DNA from: Mesocricetibacter intestinalis
GTDB taxonomy: Bacteria > Pseudomonadota > Gammaproteobacteria > Enterobacterales > Pasteurellaceae
Reading direction: 5' to 3'
Assembly: GCF_004363295.1 (NCBI RefSeq)
Contig: NZ_SNYQ01000002.1
Location: 1-64,000 of the forward strand
Length of the DNA: 64,000 bases
Made by a program: the position numbers and the translations under genes. The first letter of the stretch is position 1. The number at the start of each line of letters is the position of its first letter. The notes beneath the pieces are model-generated. The model was not told the origin of the DNA and searched no databases. It saw nothing but the letters and a program-made list of their open reading frames with translations. This document shows positions 9,355-19,733 of this stretch, piece by piece.

Positions 9355-9915
9355 ATGAGTGAAATTAACCTTACCCGGCGTAAATGGTTATCTTTAGGCG
9401 GCATTATGCTCGGTGCGACCATATTACCTAACAGCGTATTAGCTTTGGTTTCTACGCCTCAGCCGAGAATTTTGCGCCTTAGAAATATTAATACCGGGGA
9501 GCGTTTTAGTTCCGAATTCAGCGAGTCGAAAGGATTCTCCGCTGCGGCATTGCGTAAATTGGATTGGCTGCTTAGAGATAAACGTAATAATCAGGTGGCG
9601 AAAATCGATCCGCACCTGTTTTCCAAGTTATACCGTATTCAGGGCAATTTAGGTTTGCGTAATACGGAAATTCAGATTATCTGCGGATACCGCTCGCCGG
9701 CCAGTAATGCGATGATGCGTCGTCGCAGCCGCGGTGTTGCCAGCAATAGTTATCATATGCGCGGACAGGCCATTGATTTTCGTATTGACGCGGCGGCCTT
9801 ATCGAAGGTGAAGCAATCGGCGGAAAGCCTGAAAAACGGCGGGGTCGGGTTTTATCCGAGAAGTAATTTTGTCCATATTGATACCGGACCTGTGCGCACA
9901 TGGCGCGGCAGCTGA
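9355..9915 (+). CDS. mepK: MepK (YcbK), Tat-exported murein L,D-endopeptidase
   Basis: The 186-residue protein starts with a clear twin-arginine signal (LTRRKWLSLGG, then a hydrophobic stretch ending NSVLA). The rest is a peptidase M15A/DUF882 domain: GYRSPASNAMMR, then SYHMRGQAIDF with His and Asp metal ligands, and the final FVHIDTG with a second His. In E. coli MepK hydrolyses 3-3 crosslinks. Its position right after ldtD puts the enzymes that form and cleave the same crosslink side by side. Confidence 0.9.
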   Translation: MSEINLTRRKWLSLGGIMLGATILPNSVLALVSTPQPRILRLRNINTGERFSSEFSESKGFSAAALRKLDWLLRDKRNNQVAKIDPHLFSKLYRIQGNLGLRNTEIQIICGYRSPASNAMMRRRSRGVASNSYHMRGQAIDFRIDAAALSKVKQSAESLKNGGVGFYPRSNFVHIDTGPVRTWRGS

Positions 9916-9939
9916 ACCCTTAATCAAGTTTGAAACCAT

Positions 9940-10569
9940 ATGAATATTGAAATTATTCCGGTAACCTCTTTTCAGCAAAACTGCTCTTTAATCTGGGACG
10001 ATAATAAGAATGCGGCGATTATTGATCCCGGTGGCGAAGCTCCTAAGCTGATTAAGCGGATCGAAGCCTTGGAACTGAATCTACAGGCGATTTTGCTGAC
10101 GCACGGCCACTTGGATCATGTGGGCGCTGCGGCTAAACTTAAAGCCCGCTTCGACGTGCCTATCAGCGGCCCGCATTGTGCCGACGAATTTTTATTCGAC
10201 AGCCTGCCGCAACAATCCCGTCAGTTCGGATTATTTGAAGTTGAGCGCTTTTTACCGGACCAATGGTTGAATAAGGAAGGGGAAAAGCTGAATATCGGTG
10301 CTTTTGAATTTGAAATTCTGCATTTGCCGGGGCATACGCCGGGGCATATCGGCTTTATTGAACATAAGTTCAAAATCGCTTTTAGCGGCGATGTATTATT
10401 TCACGGCAGTATCGGCAGAACGGATTTTCCGCAGGGGAATCATCAGGATTTACTCGATTCCATCCGTAATAAACTGTTCCCCCTACAGGACGATATGGTG
10501 GTAATCGCCGGTCATGGTCCCTATACCACTATCGGTCGAGAGAAACAAAGCAACCCTTATTTGAGTTAA
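9940..10569 (+). CDS. gloC: GloC (YcbL), type II glyoxalase-like metallo-beta-lactamase-fold hydrolase
   Basis: The 209-residue protein has the metallo-beta-lactamase signature THGHLDHVG (about residues 49-57), LPGHTPGH, FSGDVLF and a C-terminal IAGHGP. These supply the His and Asp ligands of a dinuclear metal centre. Family members hydrolyse S-D-lactoylglutathione in methylglyoxal detoxification. In E. coli, ycbB-ycbK-ycbL are adjacent as here, which supports the name. It lies 24 bp after mepK and is probably the last gene of the prc/ldtD-side transcription unit. Confidence 0.88.
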   Translation: MNIEIIPVTSFQQNCSLIWDDNKNAAIIDPGGEAPKLIKRIEALELNLQAILLTHGHLDHVGAAAKLKARFDVPISGPHCADEFLFDSLPQQSRQFGLFEVERFLPDQWLNKEGEKLNIGAFEFEILHLPGHTPGHIGFIEHKFKIAFSGDVLFHGSIGRTDFPQGNHQDLLDSIRNKLFPLQDDMVVIAGHGPYTTIGREKQSNPYLS

Positions 10570-10638
10570 ATGATGCCCCAAGGGAACAAAGCACTAAGGG
10601 AATAGAAGCAAGGGAAATGGGAAAAGCTTTTTCTTCCC

Positions 10639-10663
10639 GCACATAAAAAGTATTTTTATGTGC
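10639..10663 (+). terminator. Hairpin downstream of gloC
   Basis: An 11 bp stem (GCACATAAAAA / TTTTTATGTGC) with a 3 nt loop is followed by TTTTA. It is the first of two hairpins after gloC. Confidence 0.6.
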
Positions 10664-10681
10664 TTTTACCGGGTAAAAGAA

Positions 10682-10728
10682 ATAACAAAGGGGCTAATCT
10701 TTGTTATAAAGATTAGCCCCTTTGTTAT
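10682..10728. terminator. Bidirectional terminator between gloC and lexA
   Basis: A perfect 21 bp stem (around AAAGGGGCTAATCTTT) with loop GTTAT lies between two convergent genes. A-rich and T-rich stem ends let it act in both directions. Confidence 0.85.
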
Positions 10729-10741
10729 GGGCGAGATTCGG

Positions 10742-11377
10742 TTACATCCAAGCGTTATTGCGAATAATACCGACGGCAATCCCCTCGATTTCAAAATGCG
10801 GCTGCTCATTTAAATTGACGACGATAGGCTCAAATTCTTCGTTTTCGGCATGCAGATAAATGATATGACCTTTACGTTCCAATCGTTTTACCGTAACCTC
10901 GTCTTCAATTCTGGCGACAATTACCTGACCGTTGCGTACGTCTTTGGTGCTGTGTACCGCCAGCAGATCGCCGTCCAGAATACCGATATTTTTCATCGAC
11001 TGGCCGGATACCTTCAGTAAAAAGTCCGCCTGAGGTTTAAACATATTGGCATCGATTTTGTAGCTGCCTTCGATATGCTGCTCGGCCAGAATAGGCTCGC
11101 CGGCGGCTACCCGACCTATAAGGGGCAAGCCTTCCTCTTCCTGTTCTTCCTCGTTATCTACTAATAAGCGGATACCGCGGGAGGTACCCGACAGAATTTC
11201 AATCACGCCTTTACGTGCCAGGGCTTTTAAATGTTCTTCTGCGGCATTCGGGGAGCGGAAACCGAGTTCTCTGGAAATTTCCGCACGGGTAGGCGGCATA
11301 CCTGTTGTTTCAATGTGATGTTTGAGAAAGTCGAATACTTCCTGCTGGCGGGCGGTTAATGCTTTGACTGGTTTCAT
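10742..11377 (-). CDS. lexA: LexA, SOS repressor
   Basis: The 211-residue repressor has an N-terminal winged helix (residues 1-70) and a C-terminal S24 self-cleavage domain. The cleavage site is Ala92-Gly93 (RVAAGEP), with catalytic Ser127 (SGQSMKN) and Lys164 (TVKRLER). I start at ATG 11377 ([12 protein letters not shown]). The longer frame from 11413 would run through the operator and has no ribosome site. A LexA box and a sigma-70 -10 lie immediately upstream, consistent with autoregulation. It is divergent from plsB, as in E. coli. Confidence 0.96.
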   Translation of the reverse strand: MKPVKALTARQQEVFDFLKHHIETTGMPPTRAEISRELGFRSPNAAEEHLKALARKGVIEILSGTSRGIRLLVDNEEEQEEEGLPLIGRVAAGEPILAEQHIEGSYKIDANMFKPQADFLLKVSGQSMKNIGILDGDLLAVHSTKDVRNGQVIVARIEDEVTVKRLERKGHIIYLHAENEEFEPIVVNLNEQPHFEIEGIAVGIIRNNAWM

Positions 11378-11385
11378 ATTATCCC

Positions 11386-11401
11386 CTGTTTTTTTATACA
11401 G
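11386..11401 (-). promoter_or_regulatory. LexA operator (SOS box) of lexA
   Basis: On the minus strand, CTGTATAAAAAAACAG fits CTGT-N8-ACAG exactly and ends 8 bp before the lexA ATG. Confidence 0.88.
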
Positions 11402-11411
11402 AATTTTTGCC

Positions 11412-11439
11412 ATTATATACAGTCTGACAAAAGTTGCAA
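11412..11439 (-). promoter_or_regulatory. lexA promoter
   Basis: On the minus strand TTGCAA, a 16 bp spacer and a perfect TATAAT (11412-11417) precede the SOS box. A CTGT half-site overlaps the spacer and may be a second, weak LexA contact. The rest of the 308 bp gap to plsB shows only a GCTAAAATACG -10-like element near 11644. Confidence 0.7.
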
Positions 11440-11685
11440 TAGCTTTGTCCGCTTTATAATATGGCTTGCGGAATATTAATCATCTGATTTTTTTACTAAA
11501 ATCTCCAGGGGCAGAGGACTTGCTTTTTCTATTCGCTCGAAATAATATTTGGCGCTCCGCTTTTTTGTATAGTTAATTCTCTCGCACCCTTAGGGCAGAT
11601 GTAAAAACTGTGATATTCGTTCGGTAATAGGCGTAGAGTTTTATGCTAAAATACGCGGGTTTATTTAACGATATGGAAATGTATT

Positions 11686-14109
11686 ATGTCCGGTTTTTTA
11701 AATTTATACCGAAAAGTGCTTGAATTGCCTTTATCTTTCTTAGTTAAGAATAATCCTATTCCGCATAATCCCATTGAAGAGCTGAAATTGGATATTTCTC
11801 AGCCGGTGGTTTATGTGTTGCCCTACACTTCTCAAACGGATCTGGTGATTTTCCGTAAAAACTGTATAAGCTTGGGATTGCCGGATCCGGTCGTTGCCAA
11901 TAATATTCATGGAAAAAAACTGCCGCGCTTTGTGTTTCTAGACGAAGGACGCCAGATTTTTAAATCCAAAGGGGCAAAAAAAGAAACGGAAAACGTTTTT
12001 TATAATTATCTGGAATTGCATCGGGTATATCCGGATTTAGACGTACAGGTTATTCCGGTTTCCGTGCTGTGGGGCCGCTCTCCGGGACATGAAGATAAGG
12101 GTAAGCTGCCTAAATTACGTTTACTGAACGGGATTCAGAAAACCGCAGCGGCCATTTGGTTCGGGCGTGATACTTTCGTACGTTTCTCTCAGGCGGTATC
12201 TTTGCGCTATATGGTGAATGAACATGGTGCGGATAAATCCATTGCGCAAAAACTGGCGCGCGTAGCCAAAATCCACTTTTCTAAGCAACGTATTTCGGCT
12301 ACCGGTCCGCGCCTGCCTAATCGTCAGGCGATGTTTAATAAGCTGTTGCAGTCGCCGACTATTCTGAACGCCATAGCGGACGAAGCGAAAAGTAAAAATA
12401 TCAGCGAACAGAAGGCGCGCCAAGAAGCGGAGAAAATTTTAGATGAAATCGCCGCCAATGTGAGCTATGAGGGTTTGAGGGTTGCGGATCGTTTTTTACG
12501 CTGGTTATGGAATAAGCTTTATCAGGGAATTGAAGTACAGAACGCGGATAGAGTGAGAAAGCTGGCGCTGGACGGACATGAAATAGTCTATGTGCCTTGT
12601 CATCGCAGCCATATCGATTATCTGCTGCTTTCCTACGTGCTCTATCATCAGGGCTTGGTAACGCCTCATATTGCAGCGGGGATTAATCTGAATTTCTGGC
12701 CGGTAGGCGCCATGTTCCGGCGTGGCGGGGCCTTTTTTATCCGCCGTACCTTTAAGGGGAATCGCCTTTATTCTACGATTTTCCGCGAGTATCTGGCGGA
12801 ACTCTTTCACCGCGGTTATTCGGTGGAATATTTTATTGAGGGCGGACGTTCCCGTACCGGTCGTTTGTTGGCGCCGAAAACAGGTATGATGTCTATGACG
12901 CTACAGGCTCTACAGCAGCGCCAGACTCGTCCGATTACGGTGGTTCCGGTGTATGTGGGCTATGAACACGTACTGGAAGTGGATACCTATGCAAAAGAAT
13001 TACGCGGTGCGGCAAAAGAGAAAGAGAATGCGGGACTGGTCTTAAGGGTGATCAAAAAATTACGTAATTTAGGCAAGGGGTATGTGAATTTTGCCGAGCC
13101 GATTACATTGAGCAACTATTTGAATCAGCATTATCCGGAATGGAAGGAAAACCCTGATGAAGAACGCCCGCTTTGGTTCAATAAAGCCGTGGACGGAATT
13201 TCCAATCAGGTCATGATCAATATTAATAATTCCGCCGCCGTTAATGCCATGAATCTGACCGGTACGGCGCTGCTATCTTCTCGTCAGCGGGCATTGACCC
13301 GCGAGCAGTTGCTGGAGCAATTGGAAAGTTATCTGCAGTATTTACGCAATGTGCCTTATTCGCCGGATGTTATCCTGCCTTCCGATTCCGCTCAGGAAAT
13401 GCTTAAACATGTTTTAAACCTGGATCGCGTGGGTATATTGGTCGAGAAAGATAATTTCGGCGAGATCATCCGACTGGAACGTAATTCGGCAGTATTGATG
13501 ACTTATTACCGTAATAATATTCAGCATCTGTTTGTATTGCCGTCGCTGGTGGCGAGTATCGTGCTGCACTATGAAGCGATCCAGAAAAATCTGGTTCTGG
13601 ACGCGGTAAGTAAGCTTTATCCTTTCCTGAAAAAAGAACTGTTTTTACATGTTGCCGTTGAGGATTTATCCGTACGGGTCGAAGCCATTATTAACGAGTT
13701 GCATCGTCAGCAATTGATTAAATTTAATGAAAACGTACTCAGTATTAACCGTAGTCGGGTGCGTATTCTGCAACTCTGGTCGGCGGGTGTGCGCGAAATC
13801 TTACAGCGCTATGCGATTACGGCGGCTATTTTACAGAATACGCCGGATATGCCGAAAAATGCGTTGGAAAAGGAAAGTCAGTCCGTGGCTCAGCGTTTAT
13901 CCGTACTGCATGGAATTAATGCGCCGGAATTTTTTGATAAAGCGGTCTTTGCCGCCTTTATCGTCAGTTTGAAAGAAAACGGTTACTTTAATCAAGAGGG
14001 TAACGCAGATACGGAAAAACTGGATAGCTTAATGGGAATCCTAAATCATATGATTTCGGCGGAAGTGAATTTGACCATTAAAAGTGCGGTAGAAAAAGGA
14101 GAAGAATAA
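11686..14109 (+). CDS. plsB: PlsB, glycerol-3-phosphate acyltransferase
   Basis: This 807-residue membrane-associated enzyme makes 1-acylglycerol-3-phosphate, the first step of phospholipid synthesis. The acyltransferase HX4D motif is H306-RSHI-D311, at the same numbering as in E. coli PlsB. It is followed by the FIRR block and the EGGRSRTGR substrate motif (about residue 385). Length matches E. coli (807). It is divergent from lexA and followed 14 bp later by xerD. An uptake core (14082-14090) lies in its last codons. Confidence 0.96.
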   Translation: MSGFLNLYRKVLELPLSFLVKNNPIPHNPIEELKLDISQPVVYVLPYTSQTDLVIFRKNCISLGLPDPVVANNIHGKKLPRFVFLDEGRQIFKSKGAKKETENVFYNYLELHRVYPDLDVQVIPVSVLWGRSPGHEDKGKLPKLRLLNGIQKTAAAIWFGRDTFVRFSQAVSLRYMVNEHGADKSIAQKLARVAKIHFSKQRISATGPRLPNRQAMFNKLLQSPTILNAIADEAKSKNISEQKARQEAEKILDEIAANVSYEGLRVADRFLRWLWNKLYQGIEVQNADRVRKLALDGHEIVYVPCHRSHIDYLLLSYVLYHQGLVTPHIAAGINLNFWPVGAMFRRGGAFFIRRTFKGNRLYSTIFREYLAELFHRGYSVEYFIEGGRSRTGRLLAPKTGMMSMTLQALQQRQTRPITVVPVYVGYEHVLEVDTYAKELRGAAKEKENAGLVLRVIKKLRNLGKGYVNFAEPITLSNYLNQHYPEWKENPDEERPLWFNKAVDGISNQVMININNSAAVNAMNLTGTALLSSRQRALTREQLLEQLESYLQYLRNVPYSPDVILPSDSAQEMLKHVLNLDRVGILVEKDNFGEIIRLERNSAVLMTYYRNNIQHLFVLPSLVASIVLHYEAIQKNLVLDAVSKLYPFLKKELFLHVAVEDLSVRVEAIINELHRQQLIKFNENVLSINRSRVRILQLWSAGVREILQRYAITAAILQNTPDMPKNALEKESQSVAQRLSVLHGINAPEFFDKAVFAAFIVSLKENGYFNQEGNADTEKLDSLMGILNHMISAEVNLTIKSAVEKGEE

Positions 14110-14123
14110 TTCTTGCCTAAACC

Positions 14124-15017
14124 ATGAAAGATACGGGGTTAATCGAGCTTTTTCTGAGTGATCTGTGGCTGGAAAAGGGGCTTTCGGAAAATACCATTCA
14201 GTCTTATCGTCTGGACTTGTCTGCATTGTGCCGCTGGCTGGAGAAAGAATCGAAGGGGTTGTTGGTTGCGGACAGCATTGATTTGCAGCAATTTCTGGGC
14301 GAACGGGTCGCTTCCGGCTATAAGGCCAGCAGTACGGCCCGTATGCTGAGCGCCATGCGTAAATTATTTCAATACCTGTATCGGGAGAAGTACCGCACCG
14401 ATAATCCCTGTTCTGTATTAAGTTCGCCGAAGTTGCCAGGGCGTTTGCCTAAATATCTGAGCGAGCAACAGGTGGGCGAATTATTGCAGGCGCCAAGCCC
14501 GGAGATTCCCCTCGAACTGCGTGATAAAGCGATGTTGGAACTGCTGTATGCTACGGGGCTGCGCGTTAGCGAACTGGTTTCCCTGAGTACGGATAATATT
14601 AATATCGAGCAAGGGGTGGTACGGGTTATAGGTAAGGGAAATAAAGAACGCATTGTACCTATGGGGGAAGAAGCGGCCTATTGGATCGGACAGTTTTTCA
14701 GTTACGGCCGTCCTTTTTTACTGAACGGGCAAAGTTCCGATGTGGTTTTTCCGAGTAAAAGGGCGCTGCAGATGACTCGCCAGACGTTCTGGCATCGTAT
14801 CAAACATTATGCGATTTTGGCCGAAATAGATACGGACAGTCTGTCGCCCCATGTACTGCGCCATGCTTTCGCCACGCATTTGGTGAATCATGGTGCGGAT
14901 TTACGTGTAGTACAGATGCTGTTAGGCCATAGCGATTTATCCACTACGCAGATTTATACCCATGTGGCAAAGGAACGTCTGAAACGTTTACATGAAAAAT
15001 ATCACCCGCGCGGCTAG
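14124..15017 (+). CDS. xerD: XerD, site-specific tyrosine recombinase for chromosome dimer resolution
   Basis: The 297-residue protein has a SAM-like N-terminal core-binding domain (residues ~5-90) and a C-terminal tyrosine recombinase domain. Catalytic residues are visible: R147, H243 and R246 (SPHVLRHAF), H269 (GHSDLSTTQ) and nucleophile Y278 (IYTH). The ending RLKRLHEKYHPRG is typical of XerD, not XerC. With XerC it resolves chromosome dimers at dif under FtsK control. No sign of a linked mobile element. Confidence 0.94.
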   Translation: MKDTGLIELFLSDLWLEKGLSENTIQSYRLDLSALCRWLEKESKGLLVADSIDLQQFLGERVASGYKASSTARMLSAMRKLFQYLYREKYRTDNPCSVLSSPKLPGRLPKYLSEQQVGELLQAPSPEIPLELRDKAMLELLYATGLRVSELVSLSTDNINIEQGVVRVIGKGNKERIVPMGEEAAYWIGQFFSYGRPFLLNGQSSDVVFPSKRALQMTRQTFWHRIKHYAILAEIDTDSLSPHVLRHAFATHLVNHGADLRVVQMLLGHSDLSTTQIYTHVAKERLKRLHEKYHPRG

Positions 15018-15041
15018 CTGTCGCTCTTTGGCTATGCGCTG

Positions 15042-15050
15042 AAGTGCGGT
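15042..15050 (+). repeat. DNA uptake core after xerD
   Basis: AAGTGCGGT followed by a T-rich tract, in the xerD-rlmL gap. Confidence 0.85.
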
Positions 15051-15100
15051 CTGTTTTTTCCCACTTTTTAATATTTTATGTTAGGAATTTTATATAACAT

Positions 15101-17251
15101 ATGGCAATCAAAGAATTTTTTGCAACCACCGCACGCGGCTTTGAAGAGTTATTAAAGAACGAGCTGGAGGAGTTAGGCGCCGGCGAGTGCAGAGTCGCTC
15201 AGGGCGGTGTGCATTTTTCGGCTCAGGACGAAACGCTGTATCGTACTTTACTCTGGTCGCGTCTGAGCTCAAGAATTTTATTACCCCTCGTTAGTACTAA
15301 AATCTACAGTGATTCCGATCTTTATGCCGCGGTAATAGGCCTGAACTGGGCGGAATATTTCGATTATCGCACCCGTTTTATGGTGGATTTCAACGGTACT
15401 AACCGCGATATTCGACATACCCAGTTCGGAGCCATGCGGGTGAAAGACGGTATTGTCGATTATTTTGAGCGCAAGGGTAATCCTCGCCCGGACGTGGATC
15501 GGGAAAATCCGGATATTCGTATTCATGCCTATTTAAACCGGGAAACGCTGGTTATTTCACTGGATCTTAGCGGAGAGGCGCTGCATATACGCGGTTATCG
15601 TGAAGAGAGCGGGCAAGCGCCTTTACGCGAAACCTTAGCCGCCGCAATTATTTTGCGCTCCGGCTGGCGCGCGGGAACGCCGTTGTTGGATCCAATGTGC
15701 GGTTCGGGAACCTTATTAATTGAAGCAGCTCAAATGGAAGCTCGAATTGCACCGCGTCTGCATCGCCTGCACTGGGGATTTGATTATTGGTTGGGGCATA
15801 ATCGGGCGGCTTGGGAGCAAGTGAAGGAAGAAGCGCTGAAGCAGGCGGAAGAGAGCGTTAAGCTTAATCCCCAACCGCATTTCTTCGGTTTTGATTTAGA
15901 CGCACGAGTATTACGCAAAGCGGCTAAAAATGCGCAATATGCCGGTGTTGCCCATTTAATCCGCTGGAAGCAGGCGGATATCGCCGAATTAACTAATCCG
16001 TTGCCGAGTATTAAGGGAACTGTGGTTTGTAATCCTCCTTATGGCGAACGTTTAGGGACGACTCCGGCTTTGATCGCGCTATATTCCGTATTCGGGCAGC
16101 GTCTAAAACAGGAATTCGGCGGTTGGAACGCGTCGGTTTTCAGCTCTGAAGCCGGTTTGCTGGATTGTTTGCGAATGCGTTCCTACCGTCAGTTTAAAGC
16201 TAAAAATGGCCCTTTGGAATGCTTACAGAAAAACTATCAAATCAGTGAACGGCCGCAAAATGAGCAGGTTATCCGCGAATATAGCAACGGGCAGGAGGCG
16301 AATATGCCTCTTGTCGCCGCAGATTTTGCCAACCGCCTGCAGAAAAATATAAAAAAACTGGATAAGTGGGCAGGGCAGCAAAAATTGGATGCTTATCGTT
16401 TATATGATGCGGATTTGCCCGACTACAACCTGGCCGTAGATCGCTATGGAGAGCATGTCGTTATACAGGAATATGCAGCACCGAAAAATATTGACGAAAA
16501 TAAGGCAAGACAGCGTTTACTGGATGCGGTTAGTGCCACCTTGGCCGTTACCGGGGTTGAAACTAATAAGTTGATTCTAAAAGTTCGCCGCAAACAGAAA
16601 GGCAGCAATCAATATGAAAAGCTTGCCGATAAGGGCGAATATTTCTATGTGCATGAATATGGCGCGAAATTATGGGTTAACCTGACCGATTATCTGGATA
16701 CCGGGCTTTTTTTGGATCATCGCCTTACCCGAAAAATGCTCGCAGAAATGGCGAAAGGAAAAGATTTTCTTAACTTGTTCGCCTATACGGGTTCCGCTAC
16801 GGTTCATGCCGCACTGGGCGGCGCAAAGTCTACCACCAGCGTGGATATGTCGAATACTTATTTGAACTGGGCGGAACAAAATCTGTTGCTAAACGATATT
16901 GAAGGCGAACAGCATAAGCTGATTCAGGCGGATTGCCTGCAATGGCTGTCTTGTTGCGACAGAAGTTTTGATCTGATTTTTGTGGATCCTCCGACTTTCT
17001 CCAACTCGAAACGAATGGAAAGCAGCTGGGACGTACAGCGCGATCATATTATGCTGATAAGCGGGCTGAAACGTATTTTACGTTCTCAGGGCTGCATTGT
17101 TTTTTCCAATAATAAGCGCGGGTTTAAAATGGATTTCGCCGCATTGGAAGAACTGGGGTTAACCGCAACGGAAATTTCCTCGCGGACTCTACCTTTGGAT
17201 TTCGAACGTAATAAGCAGATTCATAACTGCTGGATTATCCGTTTGAATTAA
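15101..17251 (+). CDS. rlmL: RlmKL, bifunctional 23S rRNA methyltransferase (m2G2445 / m7G2069)
   Basis: This 716-residue fusion has an N-terminal THUMP domain (about 40-155) and an RlmL methyltransferase with a SAM-binding [14 protein letters not shown] motif and CNPPYGER (about residue 309). A C-terminal RlmK domain follows, with [17 protein letters not shown] and [10 protein letters not shown] (about residue 628). The size and two-domain fusion match E. coli RlmKL (702 residues), which modifies both bases of helix 74 in the 50S subunit. It is monocistronic, ending at a strong terminator. Confidence 0.95.
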   Translation: MAIKEFFATTARGFEELLKNELEELGAGECRVAQGGVHFSAQDETLYRTLLWSRLSSRILLPLVSTKIYSDSDLYAAVIGLNWAEYFDYRTRFMVDFNGTNRDIRHTQFGAMRVKDGIVDYFERKGNPRPDVDRENPDIRIHAYLNRETLVISLDLSGEALHIRGYREESGQAPLRETLAAAIILRSGWRAGTPLLDPMCGSGTLLIEAAQMEARIAPRLHRLHWGFDYWLGHNRAAWEQVKEEALKQAEESVKLNPQPHFFGFDLDARVLRKAAKNAQYAGVAHLIRWKQADIAELTNPLPSIKGTVVCNPPYGERLGTTPALIALYSVFGQRLKQEFGGWNASVFSSEAGLLDCLRMRSYRQFKAKNGPLECLQKNYQISERPQNEQVIREYSNGQEANMPLVAADFANRLQKNIKKLDKWAGQQKLDAYRLYDADLPDYNLAVDRYGEHVVIQEYAAPKNIDENKARQRLLDAVSATLAVTGVETNKLILKVRRKQKGSNQYEKLADKGEYFYVHEYGAKLWVNLTDYLDTGLFLDHRLTRKMLAEMAKGKDFLNLFAYTGSATVHAALGGAKSTTSVDMSNTYLNWAEQNLLLNDIEGEQHKLIQADCLQWLSCCDRSFDLIFVDPPTFSNSKRMESSWDVQRDHIMLISGLKRILRSQGCIVFSNNKRGFKMDFAALEELGLTATEISSRTLPLDFERNKQIHNCWIIRLN

Positions 17252-17294
17252 GATTAGGTTATCGGGGCGAAAAACCGATAAGAAATAGGTAAGA

Positions 17295-17330
17295 AAAAAG
17301 ATGAGCGGAATCAAAGCTCATCTTTTTTTA
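17295..17330. terminator. Bidirectional terminator between rlmL and yciI
   Basis: AAAAGATGAGC / GCTCATCTTTTTTT stem with a 9 nt loop lies between convergent genes, with a clear T-run on the plus side. Confidence 0.8.
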
Positions 17331-17358
17331 TCTTCTATGGGATGGTTTCCCTTAAGGA

Positions 17359-17658
17359 TTAGAATACTTTTTTAAAGGGTTTAACCACAACTTCGGCATA
17401 TACGCCGGCGCTAACATAGGGATCCTGCTGCGCCCAGTGTTCAGCTTCCTGCAGAGAATTGAAACGGGCAATAAGGGTGGAACCGGTAAAGCCCGCATCT
17501 CCGGGATTTTCATCGTCCACGGCGGGATTCGGGCCGGCGGTTAGCAAGCGTCCTTCCGCTTGTAGCTGCTCTAATCTTGCCAGATGTTGGGAACGAACGG
17601 ATAAGCGTTGAGCCAGCGTACCGGGTTTATCCTGTGCAAAAATAACATAGTACATCAT
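17359..17658 (-). CDS. yciI: YciI-family protein
   Basis: The 99-residue protein starts [19 protein letters not shown] and shows the YciI fold features: [22 protein letters not shown] with the conserved His and Asp, and a closing [13 protein letters not shown]. The family is a ferredoxin-like dimer; its enzymatic role is unsettled. I start at ATG 17658, 8 nt after GGAGG; the second ATG at 17655 is equally in frame. It lies 17 bp after yciA in the same direction. Confidence 0.9.
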   Translation of the reverse strand: MMYYVIFAQDKPGTLAQRLSVRSQHLARLEQLQAEGRLLTAGPNPAVDDENPGDAGFTGSTLIARFNSLQEAEHWAQQDPYVSAGVYAEVVVKPFKKVF

Positions 17659-17675
17659 TGTTTTTTCCTCCAATA

Positions 17676-18149
17676 TTAATCGGATTGCTGCTGAAGTTGG
17701 GCAATAGAAGCTAGGGCTTTTTCCAGTTCCGGATTATTTTCCCGCGGAATTGTGCGCGATTTTCCCTCTTTATCCACAGCAACAAAGGTAAATACCGCTT
17801 CCGTAACGCAATAACGCTCGCCGATAGGCTCGCTGGCGACTTTTTTCACCCAGACTTCCATTTTTATCTGTACAGAAGAACGCCCGACTTTTAAACATTG
17901 TCCGTAGCAACATACCACATCGCCGACGGCAATGGGGCGGATAAAAGTCATACTTTCTACCGCAACGGTTACGACTCGCCCATGTGCGATTTCTTTGGCC
18001 AGAATGGCACCGCCCATATCCATCTGCGACATAATCCAGCCGCCGAAGATATCTCCGTTGGCATTGGTATCCGAAGGCATGGCCAGGGTTCTGAGTAAAG
18101 GTGAACCTTGAGACTGGCGTCCGTGTTTATCTATAAAGTTTGATGTCAT
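17676..18149 (-). CDS. yciA: YciA, acyl-CoA thioesterase
   Basis: The 157-residue hotdog-fold enzyme carries the acyl-CoA hydrolase motif [22 protein letters not shown] with the catalytic Asp/Asn region near residues 25-45. It then has [19 protein letters not shown]. influenzae YciA (HI0827) hydrolyses a wide range of acyl-CoAs. It follows yciB by 2 bp, and an AAGGATTAACT ribosome site precedes the ATG. Confidence 0.94.
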   Translation of the reverse strand: MTSNFIDKHGRQSQGSPLLRTLAMPSDTNANGDIFGGWIMSQMDMGGAILAKEIAHGRVVTVAVESMTFIRPIAVGDVVCCYGQCLKVGRSSVQIKMEVWVKKVASEPIGERYCVTEAVFTFVAVDKEGKSRTIPRENNPELEKALASIAQLQQQSD

Positions 18150-18151
18150 AG

Positions 18152-18700
18152 TTAATCCTTATCATTTGTCGTATCTTTTGCCAGATAACGATAAATGTAG
18201 ATCCCGGTGATAAGTGTAGCAGCTAAGGTTAGTCCGATAGTACCGAAGGATTTAAAATCCACCCAAGCGGCTTCGGACAGATAACGGCTGATATAGATAT
18301 TAATCAGCATACATAAAATAAAAAAGCAGGCCCAGCCGAAGTTCAGTCTGTTCCATACTTGATCGGGCAGTTGAATTTCTTTGCCCAGCAGTTTACGCAT
18401 TAGCGGCGCCTTAAAAATAAACTGGCTGATAAGTAAAATCAGCGCGAATAAGGCATATACGATGGTAACTTTCCATTGCAAATATTCCACTTGATTGAAA
18501 TAGGCGGTCATGCTGCCGAATATAACCACCGCAGCACTGATGATCAGCTGTTGCTTTTCGACTTTACGATATTTTATCGCCATAAACAATGTCTGCAGTA
18601 GCGTTGCGATGATTAAGGCAATTGCCGCTTCACGGATCCCCGAGAGCTTATAAACAATGAAAAATAAGATTAAAGGAATAAAATCAAGCAGTTGTTTCAT
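18152..18700 (-). CDS. yciB: YciB (IspZ), inner-membrane septation protein
   Basis: The 182-residue protein starts [19 protein letters not shown], the family signature, and has five or so membrane spans. YciB is linked to cell-envelope synthesis and septation, with contacts to elongasome and divisome proteins in E. coli. Its ATG is 1 bp past the yciC stop, so translation is probably coupled. Confidence 0.93.
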   Translation of the reverse strand: MKQLLDFIPLILFFIVYKLSGIREAAIALIIATLLQTLFMAIKYRKVEKQQLIISAAVVIFGSMTAYFNQVEYLQWKVTIVYALFALILLISQFIFKAPLMRKLLGKEIQLPDQVWNRLNFGWACFFILCMLINIYISRYLSEAAWVDFKSFGTIGLTLAATLITGIYIYRYLAKDTTNDKD

Positions 18701-18701
18701 A

Positions 18702-19469
18702 TTAAGGGTTCTGAATAAATAAAGTGTAAAAGCGATAGGTAATCACCAGTGTAAACAGGTTGATAAAGGATATCGCCAGTATGGAAATAATTTCCAGCAG
18801 AATATTCATTTGGCCCAGAAAAGAAAACTGCATACTGACAAAAGGTAGAAAGAATTGCACAATCAAGCAATAGATTAATAGGGTACCTGTTCTTTTGTTA
18901 CCGATACGCCAGAAATAAGGGATAGCCTGCATGATTGGCTTATTGCCGATAAAGTAGCTGAGCGGAGCCAGACATAATCTGACATAAATAAATATGCCGA
19001 GGATAACGGCAATCAATGCGATAGATACTGCCCCCGAACCGCTTAGCATGAGGGGGAGCAAATTGGCCATCGCTGCCAGCATCGGCAACATAATCAGCAC
19101 ATTTAATATAACAATACCGGCAAGTTTGCTTAATACGACGGCAAAGCTGCCGATAAGGTTCGGCGTATTTCTTTGACTGATACGATGAATATGAATAATT
19201 CCCCAACTGGAAACCAACAGTACCAAGAATTGATTAAATAAATAACTTAGCGCACCTTTACTCTGTTGGCCTTGCTGTAGGAGCGACTCCAACTCGCTAT
19301 TATCGGCCTGGCTTATTTTGTCCATTACCGGCGCTAGAAATTCCCGAGTCAGATGATTTACCAACAATAGGGTAAGGGCGAAAATAACAAGGAAACTCAG
19401 GGTAAATTGCTTCTCGTTCCTGACGAAATTCCAACTGTTGTGAAATATCTGGGTAAAGTTTATTGGCAT
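18702..19469 (-). CDS. yciC: YciC, UPF0259 inner-membrane protein
   Basis: The 255-residue protein has six or so hydrophobic segments and belongs to the YciC/UPF0259 family by context and pattern. yciA-yciB-yciC stands next to ompW in E. coli as well. Function is unknown; a link to envelope homeostasis together with YciB has been suggested. It is the first gene of the yciCBAI unit. The FNR-type palindrome at 19550-19563 is 80 bp upstream and could act on this gene as well as on ompW. Confidence 0.85.
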   Translation of the reverse strand: MPINFTQIFHNSWNFVRNEKQFTLSFLVIFALTLLLVNHLTREFLAPVMDKISQADNSELESLLQQGQQSKGALSYLFNQFLVLLVSSWGIIHIHRISQRNTPNLIGSFAVVLSKLAGIVILNVLIMLPMLAAMANLLPLMLSGSGAVSIALIAVILGIFIYVRLCLAPLSYFIGNKPIMQAIPYFWRIGNKRTGTLLIYCLIVQFFLPFVSMQFSFLGQMNILLEIISILAISFINLFTLVITYRFYTLFIQNP

Positions 19470-19549
19470 ATTTCAACAAATTCCTATCTGTTTCTATAAT
19501 GGGTTTTATTATACCGTTTTTATTTTCAAATTCATAAAAAAGGATGAAA

Positions 19550-19563
19550 TTGATGTAGATCAA
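19550..19563. promoter_or_regulatory. FNR box between yciC and ompW
   Basis: TTGATGTAGATCAA is a perfect TTGAT-N4-ATCAA palindrome. It is 80 bp from the yciC start and 170 bp from the ompW start. Confidence 0.75.
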
Positions 19564-19633
19564 AATCCATTAAATCAAATAAGCGGTAATTTTTAAAACC
19601 GTGCAAAATTAAAATTAATCTAGTTTTTAAAAT

Positions 19634-19676
19634 TTTGACTCAGATCACAAACAAATTAGCTACAAAGTGGTATATT
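19634..19676 (+). promoter_or_regulatory. ompW promoter with overlapping CRP/FNR-type site
   Basis: TTTGACTCAGATCACA (19634-19649) fits the CRP pattern TGTGA-N6-TCACA with one mismatch. TTGACTCAGATCAC within it fits the FNR pattern at 8/10. Both are centred at 19641.5. A TATATT -10 is at 19671-19676, putting the start near 19683 and the site at about -41.5, the class II activator position. Confidence 0.6.
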
Positions 19677-19733
19677 CCCTCTAGCCAAAAATAGGCTTAA
19701 TCTTTTTAAGGGTTTTATTTAAGGAAGTTCATT

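Noticed and set aside
14124-15017. Phage or integron integrase
   Set aside because: The C-terminal motifs and neighbours identify XerD, a housekeeping recombinase.
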